A stretch of 64,000 nt of DNA, from contig NZ_WTYU01000001.1 in assembly GCF_009827615.1 (NCBI RefSeq), positions 765,001 through 829,000 on the forward strand. The letters are read 5' to 3'. Below are positions 33,917-43,511 of this stretch, piece by piece. The notes beneath the pieces are model-generated. The model had not been told where the DNA came from and ran no database searches. It worked only from the letters and a program-made list of their open reading frames with translations. Position 1 is the first letter of the stretch; every line of letters starts with the position of its first letter. This DNA is from Allopontixanthobacter confluentis (GTDB taxonomy: Bacteria; Pseudomonadota; Alphaproteobacteria; Sphingomonadales; Sphingomonadaceae). The position numbers and the translations under genes were made by a program.

Positions 33917-34842
33917 TTGGTCCAGTCGAGGCCGATTTCCTCGAAAATTTCCTTATCTTCCGACCAGTTTTCATCCACTTTGACGTGGAGGAACAAATGC
34001 ACTTTCTGGCCGAGCACTTCTGACAGTTCCTTGCGCGCGGCTTCGCCAATGGATTTGATCATCGATCCGCCTTTGCCCAGCACGATCGGCTTCTGGCTTT
34101 CGCGGCCGATCACGATTTGCTGGCGCACTTCCACCGAACCATCCTTGCGCTGGGTGTAGCTTTCCGGGCGCACCGCGCTGTCATAAGGCAGCTCCTCGTG
34201 CAGCTGCTTATAGAGCTGTTCCCGCGTGATTTCGGCTGCAAGCAGGCGCTCGCTCGCGTCCGACACCTGGTCTTCGGGATAATGCCAGTCGCCCTCGGGC
34301 ATCAAATTGGCAAGAAACGCCTTCAGTTCCGGCACGCCGTCGCCGGTGTAGGCAGAGATGAAGAACACCTCGTCAAATTTGACCTTACCGCTGAGTTCTT
34401 CAGCCAGTGCCAGCAACGGCTCCTTCACCGCCTTGTCGACCTTGTTCAGGACCAGCAATTTGCGTTCGGGCCGGTGCGCCAGCGCTTCCAGCAGGGGTTC
34501 CAGTTCGTGGCGGCGCTGCTTAAGCGGATCGACCAGCAGCACGATTGCGTCCGCTTCGCTCGCGCCTTCCCATGCCGCGCTGACCATCGCGCGGTCCAGC
34601 CGCCGCTTGGGCGCGAAAATACCCGGCGTATCGACCAGGATTATCTGCACATTATCGGCCAGCGCCACGCCCAGCATGCGCGCCCGCGTGGTTTGCGCCT
34701 TGGCGCTGGTAATGGCCACTTTCTGCCCGACCAGCTGGTTCACCAAAGTGCTCTTGCCCGCATTAGGCGCGCCGATTACGGCCACGACACCGCATTTGGG
34801 GCCGGTTGCGGGAGCTTTTTCTTCAGTCATTTGATCGCTCAT
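33913..34842 (-). CDS. era: GTPase Era
   Basis: 309-residue GTPase that binds the 16S rRNA 3' end and acts in 30S subunit maturation. G1 is GAPNAGKST, G3 is DTPGIF, G4 is NKVD and G5 is SAYTG. A C-terminal KH domain (about 215-300) has VLGKGGSMIKSIG. The start overlaps the rnc stop (ATGA), and rnc overlaps lepB in the same way, giving the conserved lepB-rnc-era operon. Confidence 0.96.
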   Translation of the reverse strand: MSDQMTEEKAPATGPKCGVVAVIGAPNAGKSTLVNQLVGQKVAITSAKAQTTRARMLGVALADNVQIILVDTPGIFAPKRRLDRAMVSAAWEGASEADAIVLLVDPLKQRRHELEPLLEALAHRPERKLLVLNKVDKAVKEPLLALAEELSGKVKFDEVFFISAYTGDGVPELKAFLANLMPEGDWHYPEDQVSDASERLLAAEITREQLYKQLHEELPYDSAVRPESYTQRKDGSVEVRQQIVIGRESQKPIVLGKGGSMIKSIGEAARKELSEVLGQKVHLFLHVKVDENWSEDKEIFEEIGLDWTK

Positions 34843-35510
34843 CCATAGCGCTCCATAAACAGCCTTGCGGCTTCTGTTTCTGCTTCCTGCTTGCTGCCGG
34901 CAGTCGCCTCGGCTTCGCCCACATTGCGGACTTGCACCCGAACGGTGAATTGCGCCGCGTGGTCGGGGCCGGACCGTTCGATAATTTCATATTCCGGGCC
35001 TTTTCGGCGGTTGCCCGCAGCCCATTCCTGCAGCGCGCTTTTGGGGTGCTTGGACGAACCTGCGCCCCCTTCAACCTTGCCGCGCCAGATGGCGCGGATG
35101 AGGTCGCGCGAATGATCATACCCTGCTTCGACGAAATTGGCACCCAATAGCGATTCCATGACATCCCCCAGGATGTTCTCGCTATCGGCCGCGCCATCAT
35201 CGCGGGCCTGTTTGCCAAGGTTGATGTGTTTTGCCGCGCCGATTTCCCGCGCCAGCGCGGCGCAGGTTGACCGGCTGACCAAGGCATTCAGGCGCTGCGC
35301 CAAGGCCCCTTCGGCACCATTATTGCGGTGATACAGCCAATCGGCAATGGTCAGCCCCAACACGCGGTCGCCCAGAAATTCCAGACGTTGATAATCGCGT
35401 TCATTGCCGGTGCTGCCATGCGTCAGCGCTTCGAGCCACAATTGTTCATCCTTGACCGCAAAGCCGGTCGCGAGAAGCCATTTGCGCGCATCTGGCGTCA
35501 AACCGCTCAT
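34839..35510 (-). CDS. rnc: Ribonuclease III
   Basis: 223-residue double-strand-specific endonuclease for rRNA and mRNA processing. The signature YQRLEFLGDRVL has Glu44 and Asp48, and ENILGDVMESLLGA gives the second acidic pair. A double-stranded RNA binding domain fills the C-terminus (about 150-223). The ATG at 35510 overlaps the lepB stop (ATGA) and gives the normal length; upstream in-frame residues are the lepB gene read in another frame. Confidence 0.95.
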   Translation of the reverse strand: MSGLTPDARKWLLATGFAVKDEQLWLEALTHGSTGNERDYQRLEFLGDRVLGLTIADWLYHRNNGAEGALAQRLNALVSRSTCAALAREIGAAKHINLGKQARDDGAADSENILGDVMESLLGANFVEAGYDHSRDLIRAIWRGKVEGGAGSSKHPKSALQEWAAGNRRKGPEYEIIERSGPDHAAQFTVRVQVRNVGEAEATAGSKQEAETEAARLFMERYG

Positions 35511-36352
35511 AAAAGGTCCCCGATGCGGTTCCACCGCGCGGCGGTAAACCAGGTCCACGGCAGCAGCCATTGCGCGCTGCCATCGGTTGACCACATCATG
35601 ATGGTTGCGCGGCCGACCAGGCGGTCCTGCGGCACAATTCCCACGCCGCCGCCTGCTTCTGGCGGGAAGCGGCTGTCCTGCGAATTATCGCGATTGTCGC
35701 CCATGGCGAAAAAGCTGTTTTCAGGCACGATGACAGGGCCGAAATCGTCTTTCGGGAAAGGCCCGAAATCAAGCACATTGTAGCTTATGCCTGAGGGCAG
35801 GGTTTCGCGGAACTGGGCATAGGCGCACACCAGTTTGCCATCATCCAGGGTCCGGATTTCGGCCAGCGGGTGACAATCTGTATTGGGGCTGACGGGCACG
35901 ATGAAATCGTCAACCGCCACCTTGGGCACGGGCGTGCCGTTCAGCACCAGCTGGCCAGCCCGCATCTCGATGGTATCACCCGGCAAGCCGATGGCGCGTT
36001 TGATATAATCCGTGCCATCGACCGGATGTTTGAAAATCACGATATCCCCGCGTTCCGGCGCGGATGCGAAATAGCGGCCGGGCAAAATGGGCAGGTTGTT
36101 TTCCCCGATGCCATAAGCCCATTTGGCCGCCAGCAAATGGTCGCCATTGATCAGGCGGGGCATCATGCTTTCACTGGGGATGTTGAAGGGCGAGAATATG
36201 AAACTGCGGAAAATCACCACCACCAGCACAAGTTTGATCAGATAGGCGACAAAGCTGCCTTCCGATTTTTCGGCTTCGGCCGGTTTGCCAGTATGCACAG
36301 AACGCGGCGGGCTGGCGTGAGAATCGCTGGCCGGGTTGTTAACATCGTTCAT
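35507..36352 (-). CDS. lepB: Signal peptidase I
   Basis: 281-residue inner membrane peptidase that removes signal peptides. One N-terminal membrane segment (about 35-53) is followed by the catalytic motif NIPSESMMP with Ser62 and by DYIKRAIGLPGD with Lys118, the Ser-Lys dyad. The C-terminal GDNRDNSQDSR box is intact. The ATG at 36352 is preferred; a GTG two codons earlier is also in frame. First gene of lepB-rnc-era, divergent from pgi. Confidence 0.94.
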   Translation of the reverse strand: MNDVNNPASDSHASPPRSVHTGKPAEAEKSEGSFVAYLIKLVLVVVIFRSFIFSPFNIPSESMMPRLINGDHLLAAKWAYGIGENNLPILPGRYFASAPERGDIVIFKHPVDGTDYIKRAIGLPGDTIEMRAGQLVLNGTPVPKVAVDDFIVPVSPNTDCHPLAEIRTLDDGKLVCAYAQFRETLPSGISYNVLDFGPFPKDDFGPVIVPENSFFAMGDNRDNSQDSRFPPEAGGGVGIVPQDRLVGRATIMMWSTDGSAQWLLPWTWFTAARWNRIGDLL

Positions 36353-36413
36353 AATCACTGCCCGGACTGGTGGGTGAATGAGGGGAAAGCGGCAGGCATT
36401 CTGGCGAATAACG

Positions 36414-36433
36414 GCCAGCCATTGCGGGCTGGC
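36414..36433. repeat. Seven-bp inverted repeat in the lepB-pgi intergenic region
   Basis: GCCAGCC (36414-36420) and GGCTGGC (36427-36433) with six bases between. It lies in the 172-base divergent region. It may be an operator or a leader hairpin; nothing more can be said. Confidence 0.35.
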
Positions 36434-36524
36434 GCAGATAATAGGCAGCTGCAGCTGGTCTTAGGGTTCCAAATCATGGCCGCAGTCCCTACTCGCGTGG
36501 GGCATGTGTAGAAAGGATTTTCAC

Positions 36525-38054
36525 GTGAATGATGCGGTTGCAGGCGCCTGGCGCAAGCTGAAAGGCCACCAGACCAGAACATTGGCCCAGTTGTTCGCTG
36601 ATGGCGACAGGCTGGAATTGCTGTCCCACCGCCTGGAATGGGGCGAGGGCGATCTTGCTGCCGGGATGCAGTGCGACTGGTCAAAAACCCATCTGAATGC
36701 AGATTTGCTGGCAGATTTTGAAGCATTGGCAGATGCTGCTGGCTTTGCCGCCAAGCGCGCGGCCATGTTCGCCGGGGAACGGATTAACAACACCGAAGAC
36801 CGCGCGGCAGAACACACCGCCCAGCGCGGTCTGGGCAAGGACAGTTCGGTAGAAGAAGCCAGCGCGCTGCATCTGCGGATGAAAATGCTGGTCGAGGCTA
36901 TTCACCAAGGCGTGCTGGGCGAGGTCAATCACCTTATCCATATTGGTATTGGCGGGTCTGCCCTTGGGCCGGCATTGGCGGTAGATGCGCTGTCACGCGA
37001 CCTGTCGCTGGTGGATGTGCATGTGGTGTCCAACATCGACGGGGTGGCGCTGGAAGCGGCATTCGACGCCTGCGATCCGGCAACCACCATGATTGCCATT
37101 GCGTCCAAGACTTTCACCACGATTGAAACCATGACCAACGCGGAAAGCGCGCTGAAATGGCTGGCTGAAAATGGTGTGGACGACCCTGCCGGACGGGTTG
37201 TGGCGTTGACCGCCAACCCTGATGCGGCAGTGGCATGGGGGGTTGATGAAACCCGCGTGCTGCCATTTCCGGAAACTGTTGGCGGGCGCTATTCGCTATG
37301 GTCGTCAATCGGCTTTCCGGTGGCAATATCGGTCGGGTGGGATGAATTTGACCAGATGCTGGCCGGGGCAGCGGCGGTAGACGCGCATTTCAGGGAAACA
37401 GACGGGGCGGCAAACCTGCCGCTGCGCGCGGCTTTTGCCGACCAGTATTATACCCAGATGCGCGGCTGCCAGACCCGCGCGGTATTCGCCTATGATGAAC
37501 GTCTGGGCCTGTTTCCCGACTATCTTCAGCAGCTGGAAATGGAAAGTAACGGCAAATCTGTCACTGCGAATGGTGAACCGGTCAGCGGCCCTACGGCGCC
37601 TGTCACATGGGGCGGGGTGGGCACCGATGCCCAGCATGCGGTGTTCCAGCTGCTGCATCAGGGCACCCATCTGATTCCGGTGGATTTTATTGCCAGCATC
37701 GCGCCTGGGGATGATCTGGACCCGGCGCACCACCGGATATTGCTGACCAATTGTTTCGCGCAAGGGGCGGCGCTGATGGCCGGCGAGCACAATGACGATC
37801 CGGCGCGCGCATTCCCCGGCGACCGGCCGAGCGCGACCATTCTATGCGATGATCTTGATGCCGCAACGCTGGGCGCGTTGATTGCATTTCATGAACATCG
37901 CACCTTTGCCAACGCCGTGTTGATGGGCATTAACCCGTTTGACCAGTTCGGTGTGGAACTGGGCAAGGCCATCGCCAAAAAAATAGAAGCCGGCGGAAGC
38001 GATTTTGACGCCAGCACCGAGGCATTGCTGGCAGCGGCAGGCCTGTCTGGCTGA
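36525..38054 (+). CDS. pgi: Glucose-6-phosphate isomerase
   Basis: 509-residue isomerase interconverting glucose 6-phosphate and fructose 6-phosphate. The family signature is seen at ETVGGRYSLWSSIGFP, and EMESNGKSV plus the C-terminal INPFDQFGVELGK block are typical. The GTG at 36525 is preferred over an ATG seven codons earlier because GAAAGGA lies at the right distance before it. It supplies hexose phosphate for glycolysis, the pentose phosphate or Entner-Doudoroff route and trehalose synthesis. It is monocistronic by spacing. Confidence 0.95.
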   Translation: MNDAVAGAWRKLKGHQTRTLAQLFADGDRLELLSHRLEWGEGDLAAGMQCDWSKTHLNADLLADFEALADAAGFAAKRAAMFAGERINNTEDRAAEHTAQRGLGKDSSVEEASALHLRMKMLVEAIHQGVLGEVNHLIHIGIGGSALGPALAVDALSRDLSLVDVHVVSNIDGVALEAAFDACDPATTMIAIASKTFTTIETMTNAESALKWLAENGVDDPAGRVVALTANPDAAVAWGVDETRVLPFPETVGGRYSLWSSIGFPVAISVGWDEFDQMLAGAAAVDAHFRETDGAANLPLRAAFADQYYTQMRGCQTRAVFAYDERLGLFPDYLQQLEMESNGKSVTANGEPVSGPTAPVTWGGVGTDAQHAVFQLLHQGTHLIPVDFIASIAPGDDLDPAHHRILLTNCFAQGAALMAGEHNDDPARAFPGDRPSATILCDDLDAATLGALIAFHEHRTFANAVLMGINPFDQFGVELGKAIAKKIEAGGSDFDASTEALLAAAGLSG

Positions 38055-38174
38055 CATCAATTCAGAACAGTTGATCCATCCGGCAGGCTGCATCGGGCAG
38101 TTTCAATCAGGGCCGTTCTGGCCTTACAATCCGTAGCGGCCCCCGCCATATCCGTGCGGACACAGGAGTTTTGC

Positions 38175-39521
38175 ATGCCTTCATATGACTATGATCTTTT
38201 CACAATCGGCGCAGGTTCTGGCGGGGTGCGTGCATCGCGCGTGTCAGCCGCACATGGCGCAAAGGTGGCAATTGCTGAGGAACACCGGGTGGGCGGAACC
38301 TGCGTAATCCGCGGCTGCGTGCCCAAGAAAATGCTCGTCTATGGTGCCCATTTTGCCGAAGATCTGGAAGATGCGAAGCAATTTGGCTGGGAAGTGGGCG
38401 CGTGCACATTCGACTGGATCAAACTGCGCGACAATGTGCTGGGCGAAGTGGACCGGCTGAACGGCCTGTATACCGAAACCCTTGAAAATCATGATGTCGA
38501 TATTTTTCACGAGCGGGCCCGGATTACCGGTGACCATGAAGTCACGCTGGCAAGCGGCAAGGTCATCACCGCGAAATATATTCTGATCGCAACGGGCGCA
38601 CGGCCCCACACACCCGATTGCCCCGGCCATGAACTGGGCATCACCTCTAACGAGGCGTTCCATCTGGACGCGTTGCCAAAACGCATCCTGATTGCAGGGG
38701 GCGGCTATATCGCCAATGAATTTGCTGGTATTTTCAATGAATTCGGTACCAAGGTCACCATCATCAACCGCAGCGAGCGATTGCTGCGCAGCTACGATCA
38801 GAGCCTGAGCGACAGGCTGCTGCAAATATCATTGGTGAAGGGCATAGACTTCCGTTTCAACGCCGAATTCCGCGGGATAGAGAAGAACGCCGATGGCACG
38901 TTGAAAGTGTCGATGATTAATCACGAAGACCTGGAAGTCGATTGCGTCATGTTCGCCACCGGGCGCGTGCCCAATGTGGAGGGCCTGGGGCTGGGCACAG
39001 TCGGCATCGACGTGGGCAAGCGGGGCGAGATCAAGGTGGACCGGTTCAGCAAGACCAATGTCGATCACATCTACGCCGTGGGCGATGTGACAGACCGGGT
39101 GCAACTGACCCCGGTGGCCATTCGTGAAGGGCAGGCATTTGCCGACACCACCTTTGGCAACAAGCCCTCTCATGTCGATTATGACTGCATTCCCAGCGCG
39201 GTTTTCAGCCACCCGCCCATTGCGTCTGTTGGCATGACCGAAAGTGAAGCGAAGAACAGGCTGGGGTCGGTCAAGGTTTACCAGTCCGATTTTCGTGCGA
39301 TGAAAAATGTGGTCGCAGGGCGCAACGAACGCGCACTGTATAAAATGGTGTGCGAAGGTGACAACGAGCGGATCGTCGGCATCCACATGATCGGCCCGGA
39401 CGCGCCGGAAATCATGCAGGCGGCAGCCGTTGCCGTGAAAGCCGGTCTGACCAAGGCGGATTTCGATGCCACTGTCGCCATTCACCCGACCATGGCGGAA
39501 GAACTGGTCCTGCTGCGCTAG
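38175..39521 (+). CDS. gor: Glutathione-disulfide reductase
   Basis: 448-residue flavoprotein disulfide reductase. The FAD site is TIGAGSGGVRASR, the redox-active disulfide is GTCVIRGC (Cys43, Cys48), the NADP site is IAGGGYIANEFAGIF with arginines nearby (NRSERLLR), and the C-terminal dimer motif is HPTMAEELV with the catalytic His. It keeps glutathione reduced. AGGAG precedes the ATG at 38175. The glutathione transferase and MAPEG genes in the window use the same thiol. Confidence 0.93.
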   Translation: MPSYDYDLFTIGAGSGGVRASRVSAAHGAKVAIAEEHRVGGTCVIRGCVPKKMLVYGAHFAEDLEDAKQFGWEVGACTFDWIKLRDNVLGEVDRLNGLYTETLENHDVDIFHERARITGDHEVTLASGKVITAKYILIATGARPHTPDCPGHELGITSNEAFHLDALPKRILIAGGGYIANEFAGIFNEFGTKVTIINRSERLLRSYDQSLSDRLLQISLVKGIDFRFNAEFRGIEKNADGTLKVSMINHEDLEVDCVMFATGRVPNVEGLGLGTVGIDVGKRGEIKVDRFSKTNVDHIYAVGDVTDRVQLTPVAIREGQAFADTTFGNKPSHVDYDCIPSAVFSHPPIASVGMTESEAKNRLGSVKVYQSDFRAMKNVVAGRNERALYKMVCEGDNERIVGIHMIGPDAPEIMQAAAVAVKAGLTKADFDATVAIHPTMAEELVLLR

Positions 39522-39596
39522 GGCAGGAAACCGTGCATCCGATTGCCAATTGAAACTGGCAGGCATACCCTCCTGGCCAGACACGGGAGAGATATG

Positions 39597-40631
39597 ATGG
39601 CGGGCACGGTTCTGGTCACAGGCGGGACGGGTTACATTGGCGGGGAACTGATCCGCCAATTGCTGGGCCGGGGGTGGACGGTGCACACCACGGTCCGGGA
39701 CAAGGCGCGCAGTGAAGCGGGCCTGCAGGCAAGGTTTGGCGACACGGGCGGGCGGCTGAAGGTTTTTCAGGCAGAACTGATGTCTGACGCTGGCTGGGCA
39801 GAGGCCAATGAAGGCTGCACCCATGTCGCCCATGTCGCCTCGCCCATTGCCGCGTCCACGCCCAGGGATGAGAACGACATGATCGTTCCTGCGCGCGAGG
39901 GCACTTTGCGGGCCCTGCGGTTTGCCAAGGCAGCCGGGGTGAAGCGTTTTGTCCAGACCAGTTCCATGGCCGCAGTGGCCTATGGCCGCAGCGAGAAGGA
40001 CTATACCGTCAGTGAAAGCGACTGGACGGATATAACCCATCCCGATGTTTACCCTTACGTAAAATCAAAAACCATTTCCGAACGTGCCGCCCGCGAATGG
40101 GTAGCTACGGAAGGCCGGAACAGCTAGGGCGAGAGCATGGAATTTGTCTCGGTCAATCCGGCCATGGTTCTTGGCCCTGTCGAAAGCGCGGATTTTTCCG
40201 CGTCGGTAGAAGCAGTGAAACAATTGATCGACGGGTCCATGCCCATGGCGCCCGACCTGGGTTTCGCCGTGGTGGACCTGCGCGATGTGGCGGATCTGCA
40301 TGTCAGGTGTCTTGAGGAACCTGGCCTCGGCGGGGAGCGGTTCCTGGCAGCTGGCAGGTTCATGAAAATGATCGAGGTGGGCGAAGTGCTGCGCCGCGGC
40401 CTGGGAGACAAGGCGCGCAAGGTGCCCACAAAGGTGATGCCCGGTTGGATGGTATCAATTCTCGCCCTGTTCAACCCTGCAGTACGCTCCATCAAGGCGG
40501 AACTGGGCAAATCCCGCCACGTCGATGCCAGCCATGCGCTGAACCGGCTGGGCTGGAAAACACGGCCCGAAGAAGAAAGCATTCTCGATTGTGCCAACAG
40601 CCTGATCGACAAGGGCGTGGTGAAAATCTGA
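39597..40631 (+). pseudogene. NAD-dependent epimerase/dehydratase gene split by an in-frame TAG
   Basis: The reading frame encodes an extended SDR of the dihydroflavonol-reductase type. The N-terminal NAD site is VTGGTGYIGGELI and the active site region is QTSSMAAVAYG with YPYVKSK (Tyr-x3-Lys). After ATEGRNS comes TAG at 40125-40127, and the same frame continues at once as GES-MEFVSVNPAMVLGPV through to the stop at 40629. Both halves match one protein of about 344 residues with no shift between them. Either a nonsense mutation, a sequencing error or two polypeptides: an ATG at 40137 with GGCGAGAG before it could restart translation. The start at 39597 follows GGGAGA; 39594 is an alternative. 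The second half overlaps the SDR start. Confidence 0.7.
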
Positions 40632-41368
40632 TGGATATATCGGGCAAGACCGTGCTGCTTACTGGCGGTACCGCGGGCATTGGTCAGGCGCTGGCCCGCC
40701 AGTTGATGACGAAGGGCGCCACCGTGATTGTGACAGGCCGCTCGCCCGAACGACTGGAAAAATCGCGGGCCGATGGTTTCGAAGCCATCGCGGCTGATCT
40801 TTCCAGCCCTGCTGGGGCGGATGCGATCCTTCAGGCGCTGGGCGCACGGCCGGTGGATATAGTGATCAACAATGCCGGACAGGGCGTGGACCATGATTTT
40901 CGGAAAGCTGCACCTGATATGGCGCTGGCTGATGACTGCATTCATGCCAATCTGAATACACCCATTCGCCTGATTGCCGGGTTGATGCCGCGCTTGAAAG
41001 ACCGGCCTGAAGCAGCGATTGTCAATGTGACCTCCGGTCTGGCCATTGCGCCCAATGCGGGCGCGGCAGTCTATTGCGCGACCAAGGCTGGCCTGCGCAG
41101 CTATACCCAGGCGTTGCGGGCACAATTGGCCGGGACAAACATCCGCGTCATCGAAGTTCTGCCGCCTGTGGTGGAAACACAGATGACCGCAGGTCTGGAA
41201 AACCGCACCATGGCCAACCGAAAAATGGCACCGCAGGACTGCGCCCGCGAAATTGTCCATGCGATTGAAAATGACCGGGAAGAAGCCAATGTCGGGATGG
41301 TAAAAATGCTGCGGCTGGTCCATTCCATCTCACCGAAACTCGCCGCCAGGCTCATGCTGCGCTTCTGA
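40631..41368 (+). CDS. Short-chain dehydrogenase/reductase (DltE-like)
   Basis: 245-residue classical SDR. The cofactor site is LTGGTAGIGQALA, NNAG is at about residue 81, and the catalytic set is the Ser in NVTSGLA and YCATK (Tyr-x3-Lys). It resembles the DltE group of oxidoreductases. The ATG shares one base with the preceding stop (TGATG), so it is coupled to the interrupted epimerase gene. The substrate is unknown. Confidence 0.85.
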   Translation: MDISGKTVLLTGGTAGIGQALARQLMTKGATVIVTGRSPERLEKSRADGFEAIAADLSSPAGADAILQALGARPVDIVINNAGQGVDHDFRKAAPDMALADDCIHANLNTPIRLIAGLMPRLKDRPEAAIVNVTSGLAIAPNAGAAVYCATKAGLRSYTQALRAQLAGTNIRVIEVLPPVVETQMTAGLENRTMANRKMAPQDCAREIVHAIENDREEANVGMVKMLRLVHSISPKLAARLMLRF

Positions 41369-41476
41369 CCGGCTGCGTTGCCGCAGGTGGTAACGCCCGT
41401 CAGATCAGGGACTGGCTATTGACGCTAAGGCTGGCCGGTGGCTAGGCGACCTCTATAACTATGTGCAGGGATCTGG

Positions 41477-43009
41477 ATGTCAGCCAATATTGCAGAAATG
41501 GAACGCCGCAGGGAAGCTGCCCGCATGGGCGGCGGACAGAAGCGGATCGACGCGCAGCATGCCAAGGGCAAGCTGACCGCGCGGGAACGGATCGAGATCT
41601 TGCTCGACGAAGGTTCCTTTGAAGAACTCGACATGTATGTCGAACATGACTGCACCGATTTCGGCATGGCAGACCAGAAAATTCCCGGCGATGGGGTGGT
41701 TACGGGCAGTGGCACCATCAATGGCCGGCTGGTCTATGTTTACAGCCAGGATTTCACCGTTTTTGGCGGCAGCCTGTCAAAACGCCATGCGGAAAAGATC
41801 TGCAAGGTGATGGAAAACGCCATGAAAGTGGGCGCGCCCGTTATCGGCATGAATGACAGCGGCGGCGCGCGTATCCAGGAAGGCGTGGCATCGCTGGGCG
41901 GTTATGCCGATGTGTTCCAGCGCAATGTGCTGGCATCAGGCGTGGTGCCGCAAATCAGCCTCATCATGGGCCCATGTGCAGGTGGCGCGGTTTACAGCCC
42001 GGCCATGACGGACTTCATCTTCATGGTGAAGGACAGTTCCTACATGTTCGTCACCGGCCCCGACGTGGTGAAAACGGTCACCAATGAAGTTGTGACGCAG
42101 GAAGAACTGGGCGGCGCGATCACCCATACCACCAAGACCAGCGTGGCCGATCTGGCGTTTGAAAATGATATCGAAACGCTGCTGGCCACGCGCAATTTCT
42201 TCGACTTCCTGCCCTTGTCCAACCGCGAGGAAGTGCCGGAACGGCCAACGTCGGACCCGTTTGACCGGGAAATTGCCAGCCTCGACACCATCATTCCTGA
42301 CAATGCCAACCAGCCGTATGACATGCATGAAGTCATCCGCAAGGTGCTGGACGAAGGCGATTTCTTTGAAATCCAGCCAGCCCATGCGGGCAATATTTTG
42401 TGCGGATTTGGCCGCGTCGAAGGGCGTACCGTGGGCGTGGTTGCGAACCAGCCGATGGTGCTGGCAGGCGTGCTGGACATCAATGCATCGAAAAAAGCCG
42501 CGCGGTTCGTCCGGTTCTGTGATGCATTTGAAATCCCGATCCTCACCTTCGTGGATGTGCCCGGCTTCCTGCCCGGCACCGCGCAGGAGCATAATGGCAT
42601 CATCAAGCACGGCGCCAAACTGCTGTTCGCCTATGCGGAGGCAACCGTGCCCAAAATCACGGTCATCACGCGCAAAGCCTATGGCGGCGCCTATGACGTG
42701 ATGGCGTCAAAGCATCTGCGCGGCGATCTGAACTACGCCTGGCCAACGGCAGAAATTGCCGTGATGGGCGCGAAAGGCGCGGTCGAAATCATCTTCCGGC
42801 AAGATGCTGGCGACCCGGAAAAGATTGCCGAGAAAACGAAGGAATATGAAGACCGCTTCGCCAATCCCTTCGTCGCGGCATCACGCGGCTATATTGACGA
42901 AGTGATCTACCCACATTCCACGCGGCGCCGGATCGCGCTGGGCCTGCGCAAATTGCGCGGCAAGGTGCTGGAAAACCCGTGGAAGAAGCATGACAATATT
43001 CCGCTGTGA
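41477..43009 (+). CDS. pccB: Propionyl-CoA carboxylase beta subunit
   Basis: 510-residue carboxyltransferase subunit that moves CO2 from biotin to propionyl-CoA. Two crotonase-fold halves are seen; the oxyanion regions are [12 protein letters not shown] and [11 protein letters not shown] in the first half and [10 protein letters not shown] and [11 protein letters not shown] in the second. AGGGA precedes the ATG. It is the first gene of an operon that ends with the biotin-bearing alpha subunit and includes the epimerase and mutase needed to reach succinyl-CoA. Acetyl-CoA carboxylase is excluded by length and by accA elsewhere. Confidence 0.94.
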   Translation: MSANIAEMERRREAARMGGGQKRIDAQHAKGKLTARERIEILLDEGSFEELDMYVEHDCTDFGMADQKIPGDGVVTGSGTINGRLVYVYSQDFTVFGGSLSKRHAEKICKVMENAMKVGAPVIGMNDSGGARIQEGVASLGGYADVFQRNVLASGVVPQISLIMGPCAGGAVYSPAMTDFIFMVKDSSYMFVTGPDVVKTVTNEVVTQEELGGAITHTTKTSVADLAFENDIETLLATRNFFDFLPLSNREEVPERPTSDPFDREIASLDTIIPDNANQPYDMHEVIRKVLDEGDFFEIQPAHAGNILCGFGRVEGRTVGVVANQPMVLAGVLDINASKKAARFVRFCDAFEIPILTFVDVPGFLPGTAQEHNGIIKHGAKLLFAYAEATVPKITVITRKAYGGAYDVMASKHLRGDLNYAWPTAEIAVMGAKGAVEIIFRQDAGDPEKIAEKTKEYEDRFANPFVAASRGYIDEVIYPHSTRRRIALGLRKLRGKVLENPWKKHDNIPL

Positions 43010-43061
43010 CGGTGCAGCACTTTGCCAAAAGCTGCGCATTTGAACTGACAGGAGCGTCTTT

Positions 43062-43511
43062 ATGAAACTCGGCCGTCTCAACCATATCGGCGTTGCCACG
43101 CCTTCCATCGCGGATTCCATCGCGCATTTTCGGGATGTGATGGGGGCGACCGATATTACCGAGCCGTTTGATCTGCCCGAACAGGGCGTGAAAGTGTGTT
43201 TCGTCAACACGCCCACACATGGTGGTATGAACGGCACGCAGATCGAGCTGATCGAACCCTATGATGCAAGCTCGCCCATCAATGGCTTTTTGTCGAAAAA
43301 CCCGGCGGGCGGTCAGCATCATCTGTGCTTTGAAGTGGAAGATATCGCCGCCGCGCGCGAATGGTTTGAAGGGCAGGGCAAGCGTATTCTTGGGGCAACG
43401 CGCATTGGCGCGCATGGCACACCCATCTTTTTCCTGCACCCCAAGGACATGATGGGCCAGCTGACCGAAATTATGGAAACGCCGCATTCTGACACTACGG
43501 GAGAGCATTGA
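43062..43511 (+). CDS. mce: Methylmalonyl-CoA epimerase
   Basis: 149-residue vicinal oxygen chelate protein that turns (S)- into (R)-methylmalonyl-CoA. The metal ligands are visible as His in LNHIGVATP, His in GGQHHLCFEV and Glu in GQLTEIME. AGGAG precedes the ATG. Its stop overlaps the next start (TGATG). Its place between the carboxylase and the mutase genes fits the pathway order. Confidence 0.93.
   Translation: MKLGRLNHIGVATPSIADSIAHFRDVMGATDITEPFDLPEQGVKVCFVNTPTHGGMNGTQIELIEPYDASSPINGFLSKNPAGGQHHLCFEVEDIAAAREWFEGQGKRILGATRIGAHGTPIFFLHPKDMMGQLTEIMETPHSDTTGEH

Noticed and set aside
41419-41459. TTGACG and TATAAC before pccB as a promoter
   Set aside because: The spacing is about 29 bases, far from 16-18, so the boxes cannot act together.
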